A stretch of 36,357 bases of DNA from Abyssibacter sp. (GCA_023146115.1 JAGLCS010000130.1:1-36357), one strand, 5' to 3'. Counted from the stretch's first letter, positions 8,716-17,936 are shown. Made by a program: numbers and translations. Notes: generated from the sequence alone by a model not told the origin.

Positions 8716-10092
8716 TCATGAATACCCGATCAGCACCGCGACGACCATTGCCACAGTGCCGAAGACCAGCACCTGCAGGGCCAGCGGCCAGATAAACCGC
8801 AGCCAGCGGCCATACGGCACGCCGCAAACGCCGAGGATTCCCATCAGCACGGCATCCGCCGGGTTGAGCATGGTCGTCAGCCCGTCACCCAACTGGTAGG
8901 CCAGCACCGCGACTTGGCGTGGCAACGACAGCACATCGGCAATCGGTGCCATCAGCGGCATCGTCACATAGGCCTGGCCGGATCCGGAGGGCACGAAAAA
9001 GTTGATGCCGCACTGTATCCAGAACATGCCGACCGCCGAGGCCGCGGAACCCACGGCGCTCAGCGGCACCGACAATCCATGGACGATGGTGTGCAGGATC
9101 TGGCCGTCGTTGAGCATCACCTCGATGGAGCGGGCAAAGCCGATCATCAGCGCGGTGCCGGCCAGCGCTGCCGCGCCGGTGCTGAACTGCTTGGCAATGG
9201 TGTTAACGGACTGACCCGCCACCAGCCCGGCGACCACGGCCATCGCGAAAAAGGTTGCGCTCAGTTCTTCGAGATACCAGCCCTGGGTGATGATGCCCCA
9301 CACCGCAATGCCCAGCAGCAGACCCGCCGACCACAACACCGCTTGCAGGCGCCCGGTGAGCGCCGGTGGATCTTCGGCCAGAGCAACCTGCGCCTCGGGA
9401 ATGTCGGCGACCAGCGATTCGGCCGCGTTGGCCCGCACGCGACGGGCGTACCGCCAGACATGCCAGATGCCAAGCCCCAACAGCGGCAGGAACAGGGCGA
9501 TGCGGTAGCCCGACCCGCTCAGTGGCGGCAGTTCGGCGATGTCCTGGGCGATCAGCACGGTAAAGGGGTTGAGCACGGCCGCGCCGTAGCCGATGGAATT
9601 CCCGATGACCAGGATCGCGGCCGCGGTCACGGCGTCCATGCGCAGGGCGATGCACAGCGCCGCGAGCACCGCGCCGAGGGCGATGTATTCCTCGCCCATG
9701 CCGATACTGGACGAGCCCAGCGAAAAGCTGAGGATTCCGATCGCGACCAGCAATCCCGGCCGTGCATCAAAGCGCCTGAGCAAACGCGCCAGACCGGCGT
9801 CCACGGCGCCGGTGGACTGCAACACGCCCAGCGCACCGCCGATGATCAACACGAAGAAAATGATGCCCTGTGCCGATTCCAGCGCCCGGGGGATGACGGT
9901 CACCAGGCTCCACACCGGCACCTCGGGCGCGGCATCCAGCACCTGGAAGGTGCCCGGCACGACAACCTCGCGCCCGTCCTCGTTGATCGCCGTGTCGTAG
10001 CTGCCGGCGGGCAGCAACCAGGTCAGAGCAAAGGCCACGACCGTCATGGCGTAGAGCAACACGAGGGTGTGAGGAACGCGAAATCTGCTCAT
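8716..10092 (-). CDS. YfcC/DcuC-family membrane transporter
   Basis: 458 aa with about 11-12 hydrophobic segments. The start at 10092 begins MSRFRVPHTLVLLY, which enters the first membrane helix; longer upstream starts read into Arg-rich non-hydrophobic sequence. The first periplasmic stretch WLLPAGSYDT and later segments SLGSSSIGMGEEYIALGA and FFVPSGSGQAYVTMPLMAP are characteristic of the C4-dicarboxylate anaerobic carrier-like family (DcuC/YfcC, PF03606). The substrate may be a dicarboxylate, a dipeptide or a basic amino acid; the sequence alone does not decide. It stands by itself, with about 106 bases to the upstream protease gene on the same strand. Confidence 0.88.
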   Translation of the reverse strand: MSRFRVPHTLVLLYAMTVVAFALTWLLPAGSYDTAINEDGREVVVPGTFQVLDAAPEVPVWSLVTVIPRALESAQGIIFFVLIIGGALGVLQSTGAVDAGLARLLRRFDARPGLLVAIGILSFSLGSSSIGMGEEYIALGAVLAALCIALRMDAVTAAAILVIGNSIGYGAAVLNPFTVLIAQDIAELPPLSGSGYRIALFLPLLGLGIWHVWRYARRVRANAAESLVADIPEAQVALAEDPPALTGRLQAVLWSAGLLLGIAVWGIITQGWYLEELSATFFAMAVVAGLVAGQSVNTIAKQFSTGAAALAGTALMIGFARSIEVMLNDGQILHTIVHGLSVPLSAVGSAASAVGMFWIQCGINFFVPSGSGQAYVTMPLMAPIADVLSLPRQVAVLAYQLGDGLTTMLNPADAVLMGILGVCGVPYGRWLRFIWPLALQVLVFGTVAMVVAVLIGYS

Positions 10093-10198
10093 GGAAATCC
10101 TGAAAATTCTGGGAAACGGGATGCGTGCCAGCCTGTCCACAAACCGTGCCACGGCCGCCGGCAATGGGGCGTGAAGCGGGTGGATATCTGCCTCGCCA

Positions 10199-11050
10199 TC
10201 AACGCGCCTGCGCCACGCGGTAACGGCTGCGCGCCTGCCAGCGCGATCCCGCGTAGTCGGTGGTGAGGCGCGAGCCGCCATTCACCCAAAACATGCTGCG
10301 GTTGAACATCATCTCGGGCTGGTAGTCGGTTTCGTAGCGGGCCAGCGGGTAGGTGAAACGGCCGCTCACGCCCTTCTTCTTCGTCGCTTCCAGCAAGTAC
10401 GCCTGCCCCTCGCGGAACAGCACGACCCAGGCATGCCCGCCGCCCCGGTATTGGCCCAGCACGACGCGGGCATCCTCACCTTGCTCGATCAGCCAGTCGG
10501 CCAGGGCAATGGCATGGTCCTCACAGTCACCGCGCGGCGATTCGAAGGCCTGCTCGCTGGTCTGCCAGACCTCATTACGGCCGGCGTATTGCAGGTGGTC
10601 GTACTGGTAGCGCTTGCGCATGGCCAGCACCTGCAGCGGTTCCAGCACGTTGGCGGCCTCAAACGGTCGGTAGCCCACCAGATAACCATTGACGATGTGA
10701 TGCCGCCAGTCGGTGCCCATCGCACTGGCGGTGGCCTGAGTACGCCCCGCCACGTCATAGGTGAAAAAGGCGCTCTGAAACCGGCTGTCGCCAGCAAGAT
10801 TCACGATGTCGGCCGCGGGCACCGAATGGCGCGTCCCCAGGATGTCGACCATGCCCTCCTCCGCCTGTCGGGCGCCGCGATGGCGCAGATCATCCAGGGC
10901 CAGACTCAATGCCTCGGCATTGGGCTGGTCGCGCTCGAACTGCGGCGTCACCACATCGGCCGCGGACTGGACAAAGGCGTTCAGCCCGGCCAGAACCACC
11001 AGCACGAGCAACAGGGGCCGGAGGATGGCGGACCAGCCGCCAGAGACCAT
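10199..11050 (-). CDS. Transglutaminase-like cysteine protease, membrane-anchored or secreted
   Basis: 283 aa. An N-terminal hydrophobic segment (about 10-29) is a signal or anchor sequence, so the catalytic part faces the periplasm. The papain-like transglutaminase core shows GDCEDHA with Cys176, GGHAWVV with His206 and an acidic third position, probably Glu221 in LLEAT. This matches bacterial transglutaminase-like cysteine proteases (the Peptidase_C93/BTLCP group related to LapG). Immediately upstream and only 3 bases away is the DUF350 gene, so the pair is almost certainly co-translated. LapG-type enzymes cleave surface adhesins, but no LapD or adhesin gene is nearby, so the target is open. 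Confidence 0.78.
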   Translation of the reverse strand: MVSGGWSAILRPLLLVLVVLAGLNAFVQSAADVVTPQFERDQPNAEALSLALDDLRHRGARQAEEGMVDILGTRHSVPAADIVNLAGDSRFQSAFFTYDVAGRTQATASAMGTDWRHHIVNGYLVGYRPFEAANVLEPLQVLAMRKRYQYDHLQYAGRNEVWQTSEQAFESPRGDCEDHAIALADWLIEQGEDARVVLGQYRGGGHAWVVLFREGQAYLLEATKKKGVSGRFTYPLARYETDYQPEMMFNRSMFWVNGGSRLTTDYAGSRWQARSRYRVAQAR

Positions 11051-11053
11051 CGC

Positions 11054-11284
11054 TTATCCCTTGAAGCCGAAGGTCACGATCAGCGCGACAAACAGCATCA
11101 CCGAGGAGGCAAAGATCGCGACCGCGATGTTGCCCTTGCGCAGTTCGTCCTCGAAGCTGATCGACGGCATCATCTTCTTGTCTACCCAGACCAGTGCAAC
11201 CACGGCCACGATGAGCGCAACAACCGTGTAAACGAGGTTGATGCCGAGATTGACGACGGTCGCGAACAGAAAATCGGAAGACAT
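11054..11284 (-). CDS. DUF350 small inner-membrane protein
   Basis: 76 aa. Two membrane helices (about 12-34 and 52-73) are separated by a short loop with FEDELRKGNIAVAI, the DUF350 (YjfL-type) signature of an acidic-Leu/Lys-Gly-Asn-x-Ala stretch entering the second helix. DUF350 proteins are small inner-membrane proteins of unknown biochemical function, usually with several helices; this one corresponds to a single repeat unit. It is the first gene of a two-gene unit with the transglutaminase-like protease (3-base gap). The divergent ABC1 kinase gene starts 278 bases away. Confidence 0.8.
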   Translation of the reverse strand: MSSDFLFATVVNLGINLVYTVVALIVAVVALVWVDKKMMPSISFEDELRKGNIAVAIFASSVMLFVALIVTFGFKG

Positions 11285-11562
11285 GATGCGTATCGGTGGT
11301 GGGCAGACCCGAGCTTAGCCCAAGCCGCAGCCGAATCCACCCGAACATTGGCTGCGGTGAAATGTTCGTCTAGCGCTGCCCCAGCAATTCGCGAGTCACA
11401 CTCGTCATGCGTGTGGAAGTCGCCGCAGCGTGTGACAGCGGTTGGTTGATCGTAGTATCTGCTGAAGAGGAAGGCTCACTCTAACCGCGGCTCTCGGGAA
11501 CCAAACGCCGGTAGCGCGGCTCCCAGAAACGCATCCCTTGTTCATCCCACCGTCAGGAACCC

Positions 11563-12882
11563 ATGGCGTCCGAGCCTCCGCAATCAGGACCACGCAACCG
11601 CGGCCGCACGCTCTGGAAGCTGGGCGTGCGCACCGCAGCACGCGGGGCATGGATTGGCGCCAGGCGGCTGCTGCCGGGCGAATCCGACCCGACCCGTACG
11701 CTGGAGGCCTTGGGCGCCGACTGGGTCGACACGCTGGGTGAGCTCAAGGGCGCGGCGATGAAGCTGGGGCAGTTCGCATCGCAGTTCCGCGGCGCGATTC
11801 CCGATGCCGTGATCGACCGTCTGGAAGCGCTGCAAAACCAGGCCGAGCCCCTGCCCTTCGCCGAGATCGCCCCGTTGATCGAATCCGCTTGCGGTCCGAT
11901 CGAGCAGCATTTTCGCCACATCGAACCCACGGCGCTGGCAGCGGCCTCCATGGGCCAGGTGCATCGCGCGCAGCTGCAGGATGGACGGGCGGTCGTGGTC
12001 AAGGTGCGCTACCCGCATGTGCATGCCTCGATCGACGACGACCTGCGCCAGCTCGCCCGCGTGATGAAAAGCGCAAGACTCGTCAACATCGATGCGGCAT
12101 CGCTGGATGCCAGCCTGAAGGAAATCTCGGCGCGCCTGCATGAGGAGGCCGACTACCGCATCGAACGCCAGAACCTGGCGGACTTTCAGGCCGCCGCCCA
12201 AGTGCCCGGCATTCAGCTGCCGGAGGCCGTGGACGCGCTTTGCAGCGAGACCGTGCTGGTGCTCACTGAACTGCCGGCGGCCAACCTGGAGTTCGCCGCG
12301 CAGGCAACCGACGAGCAACGCCTTGCGTGGTCGGACACGCTGATGCGCTGGCTGTTGCATCAGGTGTTGGTCTCCGGCCTGATCCACGCCGACCCGAACC
12401 CCGCCAACTTCGGTTTTTTGCCCGACGGTGAGATCGCCCTATACGACTTCGGCTGCGTGAAGCGACTGCCCGCCGCACTGATCGCGCAGCTTCGCACCGG
12501 CCTGGTGGCGGGCATGGGATCCGATTGGGACGGCGTACACGCCAATCTGAAGGCGCTCGGCGCCCTGGCACCGCGTGCCTACGACCAGCCTGATCGATTC
12601 CAGCCTCTGTACGCGGACTCTCATCAGGCGGCACTGGCGCCATTACTGGCCGACGAGCTCTACGAGTTCGGCCAGGCCGATATCCACGACCGTCTGCAAA
12701 AGCTCACGCCGCGGTACCTGCTGCACTCGCGTGATTTTCGCAGCGTGCCGGACCTGATCTTTGTGGGCCGCACCCTCAGCGGGTTTTACTGGATGCTCAA
12801 GCGGCTGGACGCGCCGGTGCCGGTGCGCAGGCGTCTGCAACAAGCCCTGGCGCGCGAAATCGTGGCCCCGCCGGAGGGTTGA
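11563..12882 (+). CDS. ABC1/AarF/UbiB-family atypical kinase (first copy)
   Basis: 439 aa. The ATG at 11563 has AGGAA six bases upstream. Family hallmarks in order are GAAMKLGQF (KxGQ motif, about 66-74), AAASMGQVHRA (alanine-rich nucleotide loop), VVVKVRYP (ATP lysine), HADPNPANFGF (catalytic loop) and LYDFGCVKRL (metal-binding DFG). The KxGQ and A-loop combination defines the UbiB/ADCK atypical kinase-ATPase group, some members of which support ubiquinone synthesis. No UbiB-style C-terminal pair of membrane helices is present, so this is more likely an AarF-like paralogue than UbiB itself. A second ABC1 gene lies at 24947-26332. It is divergent from DUF350. Confidence 0.9.
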   Translation: MASEPPQSGPRNRGRTLWKLGVRTAARGAWIGARRLLPGESDPTRTLEALGADWVDTLGELKGAAMKLGQFASQFRGAIPDAVIDRLEALQNQAEPLPFAEIAPLIESACGPIEQHFRHIEPTALAAASMGQVHRAQLQDGRAVVVKVRYPHVHASIDDDLRQLARVMKSARLVNIDAASLDASLKEISARLHEEADYRIERQNLADFQAAAQVPGIQLPEAVDALCSETVLVLTELPAANLEFAAQATDEQRLAWSDTLMRWLLHQVLVSGLIHADPNPANFGFLPDGEIALYDFGCVKRLPAALIAQLRTGLVAGMGSDWDGVHANLKALGALAPRAYDQPDRFQPLYADSHQAALAPLLADELYEFGQADIHDRLQKLTPRYLLHSRDFRSVPDLIFVGRTLSGFYWMLKRLDAPVPVRRRLQQALAREIVAPPEG

Positions 12883-12907
12883 GTCGGGCGAATCGGTTAT
12901 TGCGCGC

Positions 12908-13393
12908 TCAGAACAGGCGCACGGAGACGAACACGGCAATCATCACAATCCCAATCGCGACCTTGGCCACCGTGCCCACCAGCAGACCTATGGTGGCTCC
13001 GATGCCGGCCCGGCCAGCGGCGTCCAGATTGCGGCCAGCGATCACCTCACCGGCCACCGCGCCAATGAATGGCCCCGCGATCAGCCCGATCGGAAAGAAG
13101 AACATGCCAATAATGGCGCCCACGGCCGCACCGAACACCGCCCATCCGGATGCGCCAAAGCGTCGGGCACCCAACGCCCCGGCGATGAAATCCAGTGCCA
13201 CTGCAATCAGCATCAGCACGAACAGGAGCGCCAGGGTCTTCTGCCCGACATGAGCGAACTGCTCCGCCCAGGCCGCGAGCAGCATGCCGACCCACATCAA
13301 CGGCGGCCCCGGAATCACCGGAACAATCAGACCGGCGACACCCAGAATCAGCAGCAGCGCCGCGCCGCTCCACAAGACAATTTCTATGGCCAT
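12908..13393 (-). CDS. DUF456 membrane protein
   Basis: 161 aa, almost wholly hydrophobic. The start at 13393 begins the first helix (MAIEIVLWSGAALLLILGVAGL); a longer upstream start would run back into the tRNA and terminator. Four or five membrane segments contain VPVIPGPPLMWVGM and FFPIGLIAGPFIGAVAGE, the glycine/proline-rich pattern of DUF456. Its function is unknown. It is convergent with the ABC1 kinase gene (25-base gap) and separated from the upstream tRNA by that tRNA's terminator, so it needs its own promoter. Confidence 0.85.
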   Translation of the reverse strand: MAIEIVLWSGAALLLILGVAGLIVPVIPGPPLMWVGMLLAAWAEQFAHVGQKTLALLFVLMLIAVALDFIAGALGARRFGASGWAVFGAAVGAIIGMFFFPIGLIAGPFIGAVAGEVIAGRNLDAAGRAGIGATIGLLVGTVAKVAIGIVMIAVFVSVRLF

Positions 13394-13479
13394 ATCTTTG
13401 CAAGATGGATCGAGAGTGCGGAATCGTCGCAGGGCCTGGCAACCGCTGGAAACATCACGATGATTCCGGCGTGAGCCAC

Positions 13480-13501
13480 AAAAAACCCCGCTGTCGCGGG
13501 G
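13480..13501 (-). terminator. Rho-independent terminator of tRNA-Ser
   Basis: On the minus strand, GCCCCGC-class arms (13486-13491 and 13496-13501, loop of 4) are followed by six T residues (13480-13485). The hairpin lies 10 bases past the tRNA CCA end and closes the tRNA transcript. Confidence 0.88.
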
Positions 13502-13510
13502 CTTCGTATT

Positions 13511-13603
13511 TGGCGGAGAAGGAGGGATTCGAACCCTCGATGAGGCTATAAACCCCATACTCCCTTAGCAGGGGAGCGCCTTCAGCCGCTCGGCCACTTC
13601 TCC
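13511..13603 (-). tRNA. tRNA-Ser(GCU), class II, CCA encoded
   Basis: 93 nt including an encoded CCA. The acceptor stem GGAGAAG pairs with CTTCTCC, with discriminator G. The anticodon loop CTGCTAA gives anticodon GCU, reading AGC/AGU serine codons. The T arm carries GGTTCGAATCC and there is a long variable arm, as in all tRNA-Ser. A tRNA-Ser(GCU) next to csrA is the usual gammaproteobacterial arrangement. A TACAAT hexamer on the minus strand at 13662-13667 could be a -10 element, but no convincing -35 is visible at the right distance. Confidence 0.97.
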
Positions 13604-13695
13604 GTGTTCGCTTGTTACCCAGATACACCCGCTGGGGGTGGTCGACTCTGAGGCGGCGGCAATTGTACGTGGACGCGTGCCGCAGAGCCACCCGC

Positions 13696-13887
13696 TTATT
13701 CGTCGACCGGACTGTTCGCGGCGTCTTCTTTCTGGATGCGCTCGTAGATTTCCTGACGGTGCACGGCGACGGATCGTGGCGCGTTAACCCCCAGGCGAAC
13801 TTGATTTCCCTTCACGCCCAAAACGGTGACGGTGACTTCGTCACCGACCATGACAGTCTCACCGATGCGCCGGGTCAAAATCAGCAT
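13696..13887 (-). CDS. csrA: Carbon storage regulator CsrA/RsmA
   Basis: 63 aa, the normal size for CsrA. The ATG at 13887 is chosen because it gives the invariant N-terminus [18 protein letters not shown] and has GGAG at a 7-base spacing. The RNA-binding strand beta-1 (LILTRR, Arg6) and the C-terminal strand region [13 protein letters not shown] (with the conserved V-HR-E) are intact. CsrA is a homodimer that binds GGA motifs in mRNA leaders and controls translation or stability. It follows lysC with a 111-base gap that contains two GGA hairpins, suggesting autoregulation. tRNA-Ser lies downstream. Confidence 0.98.
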   Translation of the reverse strand: MLILTRRIGETVMVGDEVTVTVLGVKGNQVRLGVNAPRSVAVHRQEIYERIQKEDAANSPVDE

Positions 13888-13890
13888 GTG

Positions 13891-13905
13891 TGTACTCCAT
13901 GTACA
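13891..13905 (-). promoter_or_regulatory. GGA-loop hairpin over the csrA Shine-Dalgarno
   Basis: The minus-strand RNA UGUAC-AUGGA-GUACA forms a perfect 5-bp stem with GGA in a 5-base loop, the geometry preferred by CsrA. The GGAG Shine-Dalgarno (13898-13895) overlaps the loop. CsrA binding here would block ribosome entry on its own mRNA. Confidence 0.6.
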
Positions 13906-13924
13906 GACCGCAACCGAATGCCGT

Positions 13925-13941
13925 CCCAAAGTCCATTTGGG
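13925..13941 (-). promoter_or_regulatory. Second GGA-loop hairpin in the csrA leader
   Basis: On the minus strand CCCAAA-UGGAC-UUUGGG forms a 6-bp stem with GGA in a 5-base loop. Loop centres are about 35 bases from the first hairpin, a spacing within reach of a CsrA dimer bridging two sites. It functions only if transcription starts upstream of 13941. Confidence 0.5.
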
Positions 13942-13998
13942 CCATCTCGCGACCGCCCCCGCCAAGTCGATTCAGAATATCAGAACCCGGACCCGGTG

Positions 13999-15228
13999 CT
14001 AGGCGGCTGTCTCCGTGTCCAACCCGAAGGCTGAATGCAATGCTCGGACGGCCAACTCCAAATATTTATCTTCGACGACCACGGAAATCTTGATCTCCGA
14101 CGTCGAAATCATGCGGATATTGATGCCTTCATGCGCCAGGGTTTCGAACATGCGTCCAGCGATGCCGGCATGTGACCGCATACCTACTCCGACCACTGAA
14201 ATCTTCACAATATCCACGGCACCGGTCACCGCACCGGCGCCGACACGATCCGCCGCCTCGCGCAAGACGGCCAACGTGCGTTCGTAATCGTTGCGATGCA
14301 CGGTGAAGGTCAGGTCAGTCGAACCATCGGAGCTGACGTTCTGCACGATCATGTCGACTTCGATGTTCGCCTGGCCCACCGGCGAGAGTACGGAGGATGC
14401 GATACCCGGCTGGTCCGGTACGCCCTTGACGGTGACCTGCGCCTCGTCGCGGTTGAACGCGATTCCGGAAATCAGCGGTTGTTCCATATCGTCTTCCTCA
14501 TCGAGCGAAATCAGCGTGCCGGGGCCGTCGGTGAAGGTCGACAGCACGCGCAACGGCACACGGTATTTGCCGGCGAATTCCACGGCGCGAATCTGCAACA
14601 CCTTGGAGCCGAGGCTGGCCATTTCGAGCATCTCCTCGAAGGTGATGCGCGACATCCTGCGCGCCCGCGGTTCGACGCGGGGATCGGTGGTATAGACGCC
14701 ATCCACATCGGTGAAGATCTGGCACTCGTCGGCTTCCAGCGCTGCCGCCAGGGCGACACCCGTGGTGTCCGAGCCGCCTCGACCCAGGGTGGTGATATCT
14801 CCGGCATCGGTCACGCCCTGAAAGCCGGCGACGATGACAATGCGGCCGGCATCCAGATCGGATTCGATGCGCTCACGATCGATGGCTTGGATGCGCGCCT
14901 TGCCATGCGCGTCGTCGGTGAGAATCCGAACCTGACCGCCGGTGTAGGACCGGGCGGGCACGTCCATCTGCTCCAGGATCATGGCCAGCAATGCGATGGT
15001 GACCTGTTCGCCGGTGGAGAGCAGCACATCCATCTCGCGGGCGGCAGGCTGCGTGCTGGCCTCCTTGGCGAGGCCGATCAGGCGATCGGTCTCGCCCGCC
15101 ATGGCCGAAACCACGACAACCACTTTATGCCCCGCGGCCCGGCTCGCAGCGACCTTGGACGCGACATGGCGGATGCGCTCCACCGTGGCAACAGAGCTGC
15201 CACCGAATTTCTGCACCAGCAGCGTCAT
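13999..15228 (-). CDS. lysC: Aspartate kinase, monofunctional, lysine/threonine-sensitive type
   Basis: 409 aa, the usual size for the single-domain aspartokinase of Pseudomonas and Xanthomonas relatives. The N-terminus [19 protein letters not shown] carries the K-F-G-G-S-S ATP/aspartate motif. VVVVSAMAGETDRL and TLGRGGSDTTGVALAAAL are the nucleotide and substrate loops. The C-terminal 140 residues form two ACT domains (including GVPDQPGIASSVLSPV and VVGVGMRSHAGIAGRMF), where lysine and threonine act as feedback inhibitors. It catalyses the first step of the aspartate pathway. Its ATG overlaps the alaS stop in a TGATG junction, so it is translationally coupled to alaS. Confidence 0.97.
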   Translation of the reverse strand: MTLLVQKFGGSSVATVERIRHVASKVAASRAAGHKVVVVVSAMAGETDRLIGLAKEASTQPAAREMDVLLSTGEQVTIALLAMILEQMDVPARSYTGGQVRILTDDAHGKARIQAIDRERIESDLDAGRIVIVAGFQGVTDAGDITTLGRGGSDTTGVALAAALEADECQIFTDVDGVYTTDPRVEPRARRMSRITFEEMLEMASLGSKVLQIRAVEFAGKYRVPLRVLSTFTDGPGTLISLDEEDDMEQPLISGIAFNRDEAQVTVKGVPDQPGIASSVLSPVGQANIEVDMIVQNVSSDGSTDLTFTVHRNDYERTLAVLREAADRVGAGAVTGAVDIVKISVVGVGMRSHAGIAGRMFETLAHEGINIRMISTSEIKISVVVEDKYLELAVRALHSAFGLDTETAA

Positions 15229-17843
15229 CAGGCGTTCGCTTCCGTCGCCAGCTGGTTTTGCAGCCAGGTCCGTGCGGCATCCAGCGCGGCGTCGAGCTTA
15301 CCCGGCTCGCTGCCACCAGCCTGCGCCATGTCCGGGCGACCACCACCGCGGCCACCGACTTCGACCGCCGCCACATTGACCAGATCACCGGCCTTGATCC
15401 GCGCTGTCGCATCCTTCGACACGCCGGCGATCAGCAGAACCTTGTCGCCCTGCGTGGCACCCAGCACCACGGCGGAGGTTCCGAGCTTGTTCTTCAGCTG
15501 ATCGACCGTGTCGCGCAGGGTCTTCACATCCGCCCCGTCGAGCCGCGCGGCCAGTACCGACACGCCATCGAAGCTCTGCGCCTGGCTGGCCAGATCCGAG
15601 CCCTGCGACGACGCCAACTTGCCCTTTAGCCGCTCCAGCTCCTTTTCGAGCTGACGCGTGCGTTCGACCAGACCCGCGACCTTGCCTTCAACCTCGTCGG
15701 AGGACGACTTGACGAGCCCGGCGACGCCGTCGAGCCGGCGCTGCGCGCCACGCACCCAGTCGATGGCATCCAGCCCTGTCACGGCCTCGATGCGGCGGAC
15801 GCCGGCGGCCACGCCGGATTCCGAGGTGATCTTGAACAGGCCGATGTCGCCCAGGCGCTGCACATGGGTGCCACCACAAAGTTCGGTGGAAAACTCACCG
15901 AACTGCAACACGCGCACCGTGTCGCCGTATTTCTCACCGAACAGGGCCATGGCGCCCGAGGCAATGGCGTCGTCGTAGCTTTGCTCGCGGGTGTCGGCCG
16001 GCGTATTGGTCAGGATGCGGGCGTTCACGCGCTGTTCGATGTCGGCCAGCTGCTCGGCGGTCACGGGCTCGGGGTGCGAGAAATCGAACCGCAGCCGGTC
16101 CGGGGCCACCAAGGAGCCTTTCTGTGCGACGTGTCCGCCAAGCTGCTCACGCAGCACCGCATGCAGCAGGTGTGTCGCCGAATGATTCCGCATGGTCGCC
16201 GCGCGGCGCTCCACATCGATCTGTGCCTGCACCTCGTCGCCCAGCGCCAGCCTGCCGTTCGACACCGCGCCATGGTGGCCGAAGGCGCCACCAGGTTGCC
16301 GGCGGGTGTCGGTGACATGAAACACCGCGTCGCCGACGCGCAGCTCACCGGTATCGCCGACCTGCCCGCCGGATTCGGCATAAAACGGCGTGCTGTCGAG
16401 CACGACGATGGCCTCCTGCCCCGACGCGATCGCGTCGACCTTTTCACCGTCGACGATCAGCGTCGTGATGCGGCCGTGGCCCTGCTGTTCCGAATACCCG
16501 ACAAACCGCGTGGCATCAGTCACGGCGACGGCCGATTCGGTCGCCCCGAATCGGCTGGCGGCGCGCGCGCGTTCGCGCTGAGCGTTCATCGCCGCATCGA
16601 ATCCGGCCATGTCCACCGTGACGTTGCGTTCACGGCAGACATCCGCCGTCAGGTCTACGGGAAAGCCGAAGGTGTCGTACAACTTGAACGCGGTCTCGCC
16701 CGCCAGCACGTTGCCGCTCGTATTCGCCAGGGCCTCATCCAGCAGTTGCATGCCCTGCGCCAGGGTTTCGGCAAAGCGCTGCTCCTCGCGGCGAATCGTC
16801 TGCTCCACATGTGCAGCCGCCTCCGCCAACTCGGGATAGGCCTCGCCCATCTGTGCCACCAGCGGCTGCACCAGCCTGTCGAAGAACGGCTCGTCAATGC
16901 CCAGCTTGTAACCGTGGCGGATCGCGCGACGCATGATCCGGCGCAGCACGAAACCGCGCCCCTCGTTCGACGGCAGCACGCCATCAACAATGAGAAACGC
17001 CGATGCCCGGATGTGATCGGCGATCACCTTCAGCGACGGATGTTCAAGATTGTCGACGCCGGCAATGTCGGCGGCGGCCTTGATCAACGCCTGGAACAGA
17101 TCGATCTCGTAGTTGGAATGCACGCCCTGCAACACCGCGGCCAGGCGTTCCAGCCCCATGCCGGTGTCCACCGACGGAGCCGGCAGCGGCTTCATCGTGC
17201 CGTCGGCGCTGCGATCGAACTGCATGAACACGAGATTCCAGATCTCGATGTAGCGGTCGCCATCTTCCTCTGGGGTTCCGGGCGGGCCGCCGGCCACAGC
17301 CGGACCGTGGTCGTAGAAGATTTCGGAGCAGGGGCCGCAGGGGCCGGTATCGCCCATGGACCAGAAATTGTCCTTGGCGCCGATGCGCGAGAACCGCTGC
17401 GGGTCAACGCCGATTTCGTCCAGCCAGATCGCGGCGGCCTCGTCGTCTTCGTCGTAAACGGTTATCCACAGCTTATCGGCCGGCAATCCGAGCTTGTCGG
17501 TCAAGAATGACCAGGCAAACTGAATCGCTTCGCGCTTGAAGTAGTCGCCGAAGCTGAAATTACCCAGCATCTCGAAGAACGTGTGATGACGCGCGGTGTA
17601 GCCGACATTGTCGAGATCGTTGTGCTTGCCGCCCGCACGTACGCAACGCTGCGAGCTAACCGCTCGCGAGTAACCGCGCTCCTCCTGACCGAGGAAGGTC
17701 TCCTTGAACTGGACCATGCCGGCATTGGTGAACAGCAGGGTCGGATCATTGCCTGGCACCAGCGATGCCGAACGCACAATGGTGTGCTCCTGCTCGGCAA
17801 AGTAGTCTAGGAATTGCTGTCGTATCTGGGCCAGTGTGATCAT
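15228..17843 (-). CDS. alaS: Alanine-tRNA ligase
   Basis: 871 aa, matching E. coli AlaRS (876 aa). The start at 17843 gives the canonical [20 protein letters not shown]; an in-frame start further upstream would add a non-conserved tail. Class II motif regions appear in the N-terminal third ([51 protein letters not shown]). The editing domain has the HxxxH zinc site HSATHLLH and the CGGTH site. A C-Ala domain with [15 protein letters not shown] closes the protein. It forms the head of alaS-lysC and is divergent from the Sel1/TonB-C gene, with a 93-base shared promoter region. Confidence 0.98.
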   Translation of the reverse strand: MITLAQIRQQFLDYFAEQEHTIVRSASLVPGNDPTLLFTNAGMVQFKETFLGQEERGYSRAVSSQRCVRAGGKHNDLDNVGYTARHHTFFEMLGNFSFGDYFKREAIQFAWSFLTDKLGLPADKLWITVYDEDDEAAAIWLDEIGVDPQRFSRIGAKDNFWSMGDTGPCGPCSEIFYDHGPAVAGGPPGTPEEDGDRYIEIWNLVFMQFDRSADGTMKPLPAPSVDTGMGLERLAAVLQGVHSNYEIDLFQALIKAAADIAGVDNLEHPSLKVIADHIRASAFLIVDGVLPSNEGRGFVLRRIMRRAIRHGYKLGIDEPFFDRLVQPLVAQMGEAYPELAEAAAHVEQTIRREEQRFAETLAQGMQLLDEALANTSGNVLAGETAFKLYDTFGFPVDLTADVCRERNVTVDMAGFDAAMNAQRERARAASRFGATESAVAVTDATRFVGYSEQQGHGRITTLIVDGEKVDAIASGQEAIVVLDSTPFYAESGGQVGDTGELRVGDAVFHVTDTRRQPGGAFGHHGAVSNGRLALGDEVQAQIDVERRAATMRNHSATHLLHAVLREQLGGHVAQKGSLVAPDRLRFDFSHPEPVTAEQLADIEQRVNARILTNTPADTREQSYDDAIASGAMALFGEKYGDTVRVLQFGEFSTELCGGTHVQRLGDIGLFKITSESGVAAGVRRIEAVTGLDAIDWVRGAQRRLDGVAGLVKSSSDEVEGKVAGLVERTRQLEKELERLKGKLASSQGSDLASQAQSFDGVSVLAARLDGADVKTLRDTVDQLKNKLGTSAVVLGATQGDKVLLIAGVSKDATARIKAGDLVNVAAVEVGGRGGGRPDMAQAGGSEPGKLDAALDAARTWLQNQLATEANA

Positions 17844-17936
17844 CTTGGGATGATGGTGGCGTGCGGAAAAGGCGCGAAAGGATACGGCACGCGGGCAGCA
17901 AACCCCAAACCGGCAACACGCTGAGGCATTCAATTC

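Noticed and set aside
8914-10266. Plus-strand open frame of 450 codons antisense to the YfcC-type transporter
   Set aside because: It is antisense to a clear membrane protein and its translation is rich in His, Gln and Arg with no domain, so it is a codon-bias shadow.
11395-11436. Inverted repeat GTCACAC ... GTGTGAC with a 28-base spacer between DUF350 and the ABC1 kinase gene
   Set aside because: The arms are only 7 bp with a long spacer, and there is no promoter at a sensible distance. This is compatible with chance, so it is not listed as an operator.
11563-12882. Calling the first ABC1 gene ubiB
   Set aside because: It lacks the C-terminal membrane helices and ubi gene neighbours, so only the family name is given.
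15864-17510. Long plus-strand open frame (548 codons) antisense to alaS
   Set aside because: It lies wholly within alaS on the other strand, has His/Arg/Gln-rich low-complexity composition and no recognisable domain. Such frames are common opposite GC-rich genes.
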